Source: JANOAR01 sp031411235
GTDB taxonomy: Bacteria > Verrucomicrobiota > Verrucomicrobiia > Verrucomicrobiales > Verrucomicrobiaceae
Direction: 5' to 3'
Length of the DNA stretch: 19,107 nucleotides
Assembly: GCA_031411235.1 (NCBI GenBank)
Contig: JANOAR010000299.1
Location: 1-19,107 of the forward strand
The position numbers and the translations under genes are program-made. This document shows positions 14,926 to 19,107 of this stretch, in pieces. The notes beneath the pieces were generated by a model that did not search any database, was not told where the DNA came from, and was given only the letters and a program-made list of their open reading frames with translations. Position 1 is the stretch's first letter. Every line of letters begins with the position of its first letter.

Positions 14926-15861
14926 ATGTTGCTCACCCTTTTCGCCCATGTTTGCCTGCCCCTCGTCGTTGTTGTAGGCGCGGGATGGTTCATGGATCGG
15001 CGGTTCAAACTGAACTTGGAATCCCTGGTGAAGCTGAATCTTTACCTGATGGTGCCTGCCTTCGTTTTTGTGCGCTTGCTCGATACACCGATGGCAGGCG
15101 GAGCGGCGGGAAAGATCGTGCTGACGACGTTTGCGACGCTACTGCTGTGTGGTGTGGTGAGTTTCCTGGTGGGGCGTGTGTTGAAGCTGCACGCCGGTGC
15201 GCAGAAGGCACACGCGCTGGCTTGTATGCTGGGTAACTGTGGCAATTTCGGCCTGCCGCTGGTGACGCTGGCCTTCGGCCCTGAAGCCGCTGCGGTGCAG
15301 GTCTATGTGCTGGTGACCATGAATGTGAGCACCTTCACCGTGGGCCTCTTTCTCGCCAATGCCGATGCTGGCGGCGGCTGGAAATCACACCTGGGGGCGC
15401 TGTCGAAAACCCTGCGCCAACCCGCGCTCTATGCCGTCGCTAGCGCCCTCACCTGCAAGGCCTTCGACCTGCATCCCGAGCAGATCACCTGGCTATGGGA
15501 GCCACTGCAAATGCTGTCCAATGCGCTCATCGGCTTTGCCCTGGTGACCCTGGGTGTGCAGCTCTCACAGACCCGCCCTGCCCCACTCCATGCCCCGCTG
15601 CTCTCGGCCCTGGCGGTGCGCTTATGGGTCGGCCCATGCATCGCTTTTGGCCTCACGCAGATGCTGCATTTCCCCAAAGCCATTGCGGCGGTCATCATCC
15701 TCACCGCCGGGGCACCGACGGCGGTGAATAGTGCGCTGCTCGCCCATGAATTCGGCGGCGATCGTTCCTTCGCCACCGCCAGTGTGTATTACAGCACGCT
15801 GTTCAGCATGATCACCATCACCGTGAGCCTGGCCATGCTGCGCCACTGGATGAGCTACTGA
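14926..15861 (+). CDS. AEC-family (auxin efflux carrier-type) permease
   Basis: This is an integral inner-membrane transporter of 311 aa with about ten hydrophobic helices, the usual size for bacterial AEC proteins that move small carboxylates such as malate, or other substrates. Conserved points are the N-terminal PLVVVVGAGWFMDRRFKL, the first-half NCGNFGLPLVTLAFG motif in a broken helix, and the second-half segments LIGFALVTLGVQLSQ and ILTAGAPTAVNSALLAHEFGG. The two halves show the inverted repeat typical of the family. The ATG at 14926 precedes the first helix directly. It appears to be a single gene; the substrate cannot be predicted. Confidence 0.93.
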   Translation: MLLTLFAHVCLPLVVVVGAGWFMDRRFKLNLESLVKLNLYLMVPAFVFVRLLDTPMAGGAAGKIVLTTFATLLLCGVVSFLVGRVLKLHAGAQKAHALACMLGNCGNFGLPLVTLAFGPEAAAVQVYVLVTMNVSTFTVGLFLANADAGGGWKSHLGALSKTLRQPALYAVASALTCKAFDLHPEQITWLWEPLQMLSNALIGFALVTLGVQLSQTRPAPLHAPLLSALAVRLWVGPCIAFGLTQMLHFPKAIAAVIILTAGAPTAVNSALLAHEFGGDRSFATASVYYSTLFSMITITVSLAMLRHWMSY

Positions 15862-16360
15862 GCGCTGCTACTGCGGTGAGGATGATGACTTCGCACCATG
15901 AATGGCAGAGCTTTGGCTTGACCATTCACTCGATAAACGGCACGCTCGCCTGTGGTCGCCTTCAGCGATCATTCGCTCTTTTTCATCCCTTTGGGTCAGG
16001 CTGCCTTGTTATCGTTGCAGCTTGCCCAGCACCCTTTCCTGCGGTGTTCGTTATGAGGGTCCAAGTGGCCCGGCCCGATATATCCTACCGGGGGCTACAC
16101 ACGGGAGCTTACAGCGTCATGCCTTCATTGGAAGACGTGGCTCCCTCCATGTGGGTCCCCACCTCGCAAGAGGGGAAACGTGAGCCCTAGACCCGAACGG
16201 CACAGGTGGGAATTCATCACTGGCACTCAAGGTCGAGTTGAGCTTGTCGAACGGACACCCTGTCCGCTCGCACTGAAAAACGCCCAACGCCTTGCGTGCC
16301 GTCCTGGTGGGGTGGAAAGTGCGCCTCCTTCCACCCCATCTCCTTCTTTTCTGCGACTTC
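15862..16360. other. Non-coding stretch before the FHA gene
   Basis: About 500 bp lack a credible gene; the small ORFs here have no recognisable domain. A hairpin CGGACA-CCC-TGTCCG lies at 16252-16266, beside a segment at 16231-16254 containing GAGCTTGTCGAACGG. No tRNA or known riboswitch was recognised. Confidence 0.5.
16231..16270. repeat. REP-like hairpin element
   Basis: A perfect 6-bp stem (16252-16257 with 16261-16266) with a CCC loop extends by CGA/TCG across one mismatch (16248-16250, 16268-16270). The preceding bases contain TTGAGCTTGTCGAA, a core seen in dispersed intergenic palindromes of many environmental bacteria (general recollection, not a search). Only one copy was noticed in the window. 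Confidence 0.35.
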
Positions 16361-18286
16361 ATGGCCACCTTGATTTTTACTCTCGAAGATCAGCAAGAGA
16401 TCGTGGTTCCGATTGTCGGGTTTACCACCATAGGTCGCGCTGAGGACAGCGATGTGCTGGTAGAGGATTCGAGCATTTCCTACCATCATGCAGAGATTAG
16501 ACAGGTGGAGACGGGCGGGTTTCATGTGCGTGACTTGGGTTCGCGCACCGGCTCCTGGGTGAACGGCAGGAAGGTGAAAACCCTGCCGCTACGCGATGGC
16601 GATGAACTCGCCTTTGGCTACTTGCAGGGGCGCATTGTGCTTGAAGCAGCGGATTGGGAAAACATCCGCCAGCGCGAACAAGAAGCCGAAGCGACTCGCC
16701 AAAACCTAGCCGAACTGCGGGCCGCTAGCGACAGTGCAAAAGCCCATCACCAACTCATTCTCGCTGAGCTAGAAAGCTCGAAAACCGCCCAGGCCACACT
16801 GCTGGCAAGTCTAGCAGTCGCGAAGGCAGAGGCCGTCGCGTTGAAAAGGCAATCCAGCGAAGCCAGCACCGCCTTGAGCGAAAACAAAGCGGCGCTGAGC
16901 GAAGCAAGCGCAAGCCTGCGTGAAACCAGCGCCGCCTTGAGCAAGGCAGAAGCAACGCTGCGCGGCAAACAACTGGAAGTGGTGAAGGCCACGGAGTTGC
17001 TACACCGCATGGAGGCCAGCCATGCAGAGCAGACCACCGCCCTGCATCACAGCGAACTGCTCTTGGCTAAAACCCAAGAGGAACAGCAAGCCACCGAGGC
17101 CGCGCGTGCCGCGCAAGTCGCAACGCTGCGCAGCAAGGAACAAGACATCACCAAGGCCACGCAAGCGCTGCAAACCCTCGAGTCTGAGCACATAGCCCAG
17201 ACCCAAGCCCTGATACGCCTACGCAGCGAAGCAGCAGGCATGAGCCAAGAATTGGCCGACTTGCAGCACGCCATCGTCCTAGCTCAGACCGCGATGCAAG
17301 GGGCACACAGCCAGCGCGAAAGCACCCAACAAGAGCGGCAGCAGTTCACCAGCGAGCGTCAAGAAGCAGAAAATACGCTGCGCCAAATGAAAGCGGAGCA
17401 GGCTCGTCTCGAAAGCCTGATCGCGCAGGCAGCCCAGGCGCTGAGTGATACCCAGGTAAGTCTCAGCACAGCCACCACTTCCCTGCTCAGCACGCAAACC
17501 CAGCATGATGAAGTGCAGGCCCAGCTCATCGCAGCCCAGGGCCAACTTGTCGAAACGCAGGCCCAGCATGACAAGCGGCAGGCTCATGTCGCCGAAACGC
17601 AAACGCAGTACGACGAGGCGCTGGCCAAGCTTGTCGAAATACAGACTCAGCTAGGCGAAGCGAAGCCCCAGCTTGGCGAATTCCAGGCGCAACTGGGTGA
17701 TGCCCAGACCCAGTTTGCCGACACACAGGCCCAACTGGCCGAAGCCCAGACTCAGCTTGCCGCAGCACGAGCCCAGCTTGTCGAAGTGCAGGGCCAAGTC
17801 ACTGAAGCTGAAGCCACCGCCCTCTCTTTGGCGAGAAGTCATCAGCAACTCAGCCTCGTGGAAACCGATGTGGCCGAACTGCAATCGAGTGCTTACAAGC
17901 TCAAGATAGAGACCGAAACCCTGCGCAAACAGATCGGTGGCCAGCGCCTCGAAGAGCAAATGCTGGCCCAAAGCATCGACGCCCTGAAGGCGACCGAACG
18001 CCAGCGCCTAATGGAGCTGCGCCGCCTGGAGGCCGAATACGGCATCCAGCTCGAAACACGGCGGCGCGAACTCCGCCAACTGGAGTCCCAGCCCCACCCC
18101 ACGCCGCCACCGCCCGAGCCCCGCATGGTAGCCCAAACCCAGCCCCAGCCGCTTCCGACGACCTTATACAACAAGCCAGCGACAAGCCCCCTACTGCCGC
18201 CCAAAGAGCCCAGACCCAACGATGAACCCATAGGCATCGTCGTGCGCCCCAAGACCAGCATCATCGTGCGGCCCCGCAATAGCTAG
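16361..18286 (+). CDS. FHA-domain protein with very long coiled coil
   Basis: The protein has 641 aa. An N-terminal forkhead-associated domain (about 1-97) should bind phosphothreonine peptides. It has the conserved IGR (Arg26), SxxH (Ser40-His43) and NG (68-69) residues. From about residue 100 to 570 it is an almost unbroken Ala/Gln/Glu/Leu-rich coiled coil. About residues 400-485 are near-perfect heptads such as AQLAEAQ, AQLGDAQ and TQLAAAR. The C-terminal 70 residues are Pro-rich and disordered, ending IIVRPRNS. No signal peptide or membrane helix is seen, so it is cytoplasmic, perhaps a scaffold recruited to a Thr-phosphorylated partner. The frame is open to 16292, but the ATG at 16361 starts the FHA fold directly. 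No kinase or phosphatase gene is near. Confidence 0.88.
   Translation: MATLIFTLEDQQEIVVPIVGFTTIGRAEDSDVLVEDSSISYHHAEIRQVETGGFHVRDLGSRTGSWVNGRKVKTLPLRDGDELAFGYLQGRIVLEAADWENIRQREQEAEATRQNLAELRAASDSAKAHHQLILAELESSKTAQATLLASLAVAKAEAVALKRQSSEASTALSENKAALSEASASLRETSAALSKAEATLRGKQLEVVKATELLHRMEASHAEQTTALHHSELLLAKTQEEQQATEAARAAQVATLRSKEQDITKATQALQTLESEHIAQTQALIRLRSEAAGMSQELADLQHAIVLAQTAMQGAHSQRESTQQERQQFTSERQEAENTLRQMKAEQARLESLIAQAAQALSDTQVSLSTATTSLLSTQTQHDEVQAQLIAAQGQLVETQAQHDKRQAHVAETQTQYDEALAKLVEIQTQLGEAKPQLGEFQAQLGDAQTQFADTQAQLAEAQTQLAAARAQLVEVQGQVTEAEATALSLARSHQQLSLVETDVAELQSSAYKLKIETETLRKQIGGQRLEEQMLAQSIDALKATERQRLMELRRLEAEYGIQLETRRRELRQLESQPHPTPPPPEPRMVAQTQPQPLPTTLYNKPATSPLLPPKEPRPNDEPIGIVVRPKTSIIVRPRNS
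17501..17812 (+). repeat. 21-nt coding repeats encoding heptads
   Basis: This part of the FHA gene repeats CCCAGCTTG..GAA-like units with a 21-nt period, giving the residues (T/A/P)Q(L/F)(G/A/V)(E/D)xQ again and again. Units are similar but not identical at DNA level, pointing to expansion by duplication followed by drift. The best-kept run is about 17642-17800. Confidence 0.75.
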
Positions 18287-18319
18287 GCAAGCAAGCGCAC
18301 TCGGCTTCAACGCGAACAC

Positions 18320-18355
18320 CGCACTCTGGCGAGTGCGCCTACGAGACGTAGGCGC
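18320..18355. repeat. REP-like double hairpin
   Basis: CGCACTC-TGGC-GAGTGCG (18320-18337) and GCGCCTACG-AGA-CGTAGGCGC (18335-18355) are perfect 7-bp and 9-bp stems sharing three bases, so only one can form fully at a time. They start 34 nt after the FHA stop. No T-tract follows. Confidence 0.65.
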
Positions 18356-18372
18356 GTTCACCAGAACGCGGC
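18355..18372. repeat. Copy 2 of dispersed motif CGTTCACCAGAACGCGGC
   Basis: It matches the copy at 12987-13004 at 17 of 18 positions and directly follows the double hairpin. This suggests that hairpin and motif together form one dispersed element, of which copy 1 is a remnant. Confidence 0.55.
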
Positions 18373-18421
18373 AATCCCCCCCAGCGTGGCATAGGCATCC
18401 TGCCTGTGTTCTCCCCCAACC

Positions 18422-18590
18422 GAGAAAACACTTTTCTCAGTCACTAAAAAGCCTTTCCGCAATTGTCCCCCGACAAAACTCAACTGCCCCCAGTCCAGGG
18501 GCAGTCACGGAAATCCTTTCCGCAGTTGAGAAAACCCAAAACTCAGGTGCGGAAACCCTTTCCCCACCTGGGAAAACCCTTTCCTCAGTC
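18422..18590. repeat. Array of 20-22-nt mini-hairpin repeats
   Basis: About seven degenerate units: 18422-18441, 18444-18465, 18472-18507 (diverged and longer), 18508-18528, 18529-18550, 18551-18570 and 18571-18590. The last four are contiguous. Several units are tiny hairpins: GAGAAAA-CAC-TTTTCTC, CGGAAA-TCC-TTTCCG, GGAAA-CCC-TTTCC and GGAAA-ACCC-TTTCC, usually followed by a CAG/CCT-type tail. The third unit contains another stem, ACTGCCCC/GGGGCAGT (18483-18490, 18498-18505). It is not a CRISPR array, because there are no unique spacers. Confidence 0.65.
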
Positions 18591-18798
18591 CCGCCCCAAC
18601 CTCGCCGCCCTCCGTGCTGCCCTAGCGCCATCCGGAAAGTAAAGCCATCGCTCGTTTGGCAAGTGGGATTTTTCCCTCGCACTTTCGAGAAACTTCGCGC
18701 TGGAGCGCCGCTGTTCCGAGCCTCCCGCTTCTCCCATCTCCATCACTCCTCCCCCCTCCACCACTCCACCCTCGGTTTGAACACTTGCGCCTGCCGAG

Positions 18799-18912
18799 AT
18801 GGGAACCCGCAGCACCCTGAGCCGTGAACTCGCCGCGATGACGCGCCTGATAACGAATGACGAAGCGTGGCGGATGAAGTATGACCTTCTGACTGAACCT
18901 GTGAAGGTGTGA
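18799..18912 (+). pseudogene. Short ORF, possibly the 5' end of an interrupted gene
   Basis: The 37-codon frame starts ATG GGA ACC CGC AGC and encodes MGTRSTLSRELAAMTRLI followed by NDEAWRMKYDLLTEPVKV. It has GC-rich third positions and a plausible amphipathic protein composition, then stops at TGA as the DNA becomes A/T-rich toward the transposase end. It may be the start of a gene cut by the insertion sequence, or a real small protein. No family recognised. Confidence 0.3.
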
Positions 18913-18987
18913 TATGAACTCTTGGACAATAATTACTGGAATTTTGCAATATGATTCGACTGACCCGAATGGCACGGACTTAAGCCC

Positions 18988-19107
18988 TTAAGCCGCCTTG
19001 TATTTGTGTTTCTGGATGGCTGGGACGAGGCGCATTTCATGGCGTGGTTTGGTGAGCAGGGAGAAGTTATCTCGTCTTCGTTTGACCAGTCGTGGTTCAT
19101 AGCGTCC
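18988..19107 (-). CDS. C-terminal end of an IS4-like transposase (partial)
   Basis: The - strand frame enters from the right edge and reads 39 codons to TAA at 18990-18988: GRYEPRLVKRRRDNFSLLTK, then PRHEMRLVPAIQ and KHKYKAA. The order 'EPRxxKRRxxxxxLLTKPRxxxR' is characteristic of the C-terminus of IS4-family DDE transposases; the catalytic part lies outside the window. The A/T-richer DNA just below (about 18910-18987) would hold the end of the element; a TTAAG/CTTAA inverted repeat (18980-18991) spans the stop codon. The exact terminal repeat was not identified. Confidence 0.7.
   Translation of the reverse strand, partial: GRYEPRLVKRRRDNFSLLTKPRHEMRLVPAIQKHKYKAA

Larger units (their letters stand above)
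18287..18987. other. Repeat-rich intergenic region
   Basis: About 700 bp without a confident gene lie between the FHA gene and the transposase end. It contains the double hairpin (18320-18355), the dispersed motif (18355-18372), the mini-hairpin array (18422-18590) and a short ORF (18799-18912). ORFs crossing the array on either strand have low-complexity Pro/Ser or Arg-rich products and are judged spurious. Confidence 0.6.

Noticed and set aside
15862..16360. tRNA, tmRNA or riboswitch before the FHA gene
   Set aside because: No T-arm, no tag-peptide region and no conserved riboswitch core could be made out; only small hairpins are present.
17501..17812. CRISPR-like periodic repeats
   Set aside because: The 21-nt period lies in frame inside the FHA gene and encodes coiled-coil heptads; there are no spacers.
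18422..18590. CRISPR array in the right-hand repeats
   Set aside because: Units are degenerate and contiguous, without unique spacers, and there are no cas genes.
18333..18827. 164-aa + strand ORF across the right-hand repeats
   Set aside because: The product is Pro/Ser/His-rich, its phase runs through the hairpin array and REP-like element, and no domain is seen.

Overview
The window looks like chromosomal DNA from a GC-rich Verrucomicrobiota bacterium, possibly related to Prosthecobacter/Verrucomicrobium. That is inference from the protein repertoire: a membrane-anchored squalene-cyclase-repeat protein, secreted proteins of unknown function, a large M16 peptidase and an FHA/coiled-coil protein. 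Shine-Dalgarno motifs are also scarce and TTG/GTG starts are likely. No rRNA, tRNA, CRISPR array, origin or phage module was seen.

Layout. 1-1510 (+) is the 3' part of an anchored prenyltransferase/squalene-oxidase-repeat protein, closed by a strong hairpin terminator that also serves the convergent nuoD (-). nuoD stands alone, without other nuo genes. The 140-bp divergent region between nuoD and a DnaJ-like gene (+) holds a perfect 18-bp palindrome that matches the published Rex (NADH/NAD+ sensor) operator consensus. From 7035 down to 3787 (-) runs thiD, then a probably inactive S41-peptidase-like secreted protein overlapping it by ATGA, then a small IF-1-like OB-fold protein and a YheT-type alpha/beta hydrolase. 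Divergent to thiD, a + run carries an ApaG-domain protein, a metallo-beta-lactamase-fold hydrolase, a DeoC/FbaB/LsrF-type class I aldolase and a secreted protein. This run meets a 941-aa M16 zinc peptidase (-) at 9982/9989, where one hairpin contains both stop codons.

12845-14925 is accessory-looking. It has about 700 bp without a credible gene, a lone secreted hypothetical protein of atypical composition flanked by shared GTTCGGCCAA motifs and a long imperfect hairpin, a lone VOC-fold protein, and another strong hairpin. Then come an AEC-family permease (+), about 500 bp of non-coding sequence, and a 641-aa FHA protein with a very long coiled coil containing near-perfect 21-nt (7-residue) repeats. 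The last 820 bp hold a REP-like double hairpin, an array of about seven 20-22-nt mini-hairpin repeats, a short ORF that may be an interrupted gene, and the C-terminal end of an IS4-like transposase (-) running off the window.

Most genes are housekeeping or peripheral metabolism: respiration, thiamine salvage, proteostasis and transport. The candidates for something new are the Rex-type operator on an orphan nuoD, the IF-1-like/YheT pair, the pseudo-protease coupled to thiD, the FHA coiled-coil protein, and the two intergenic repeat structures near the right end.
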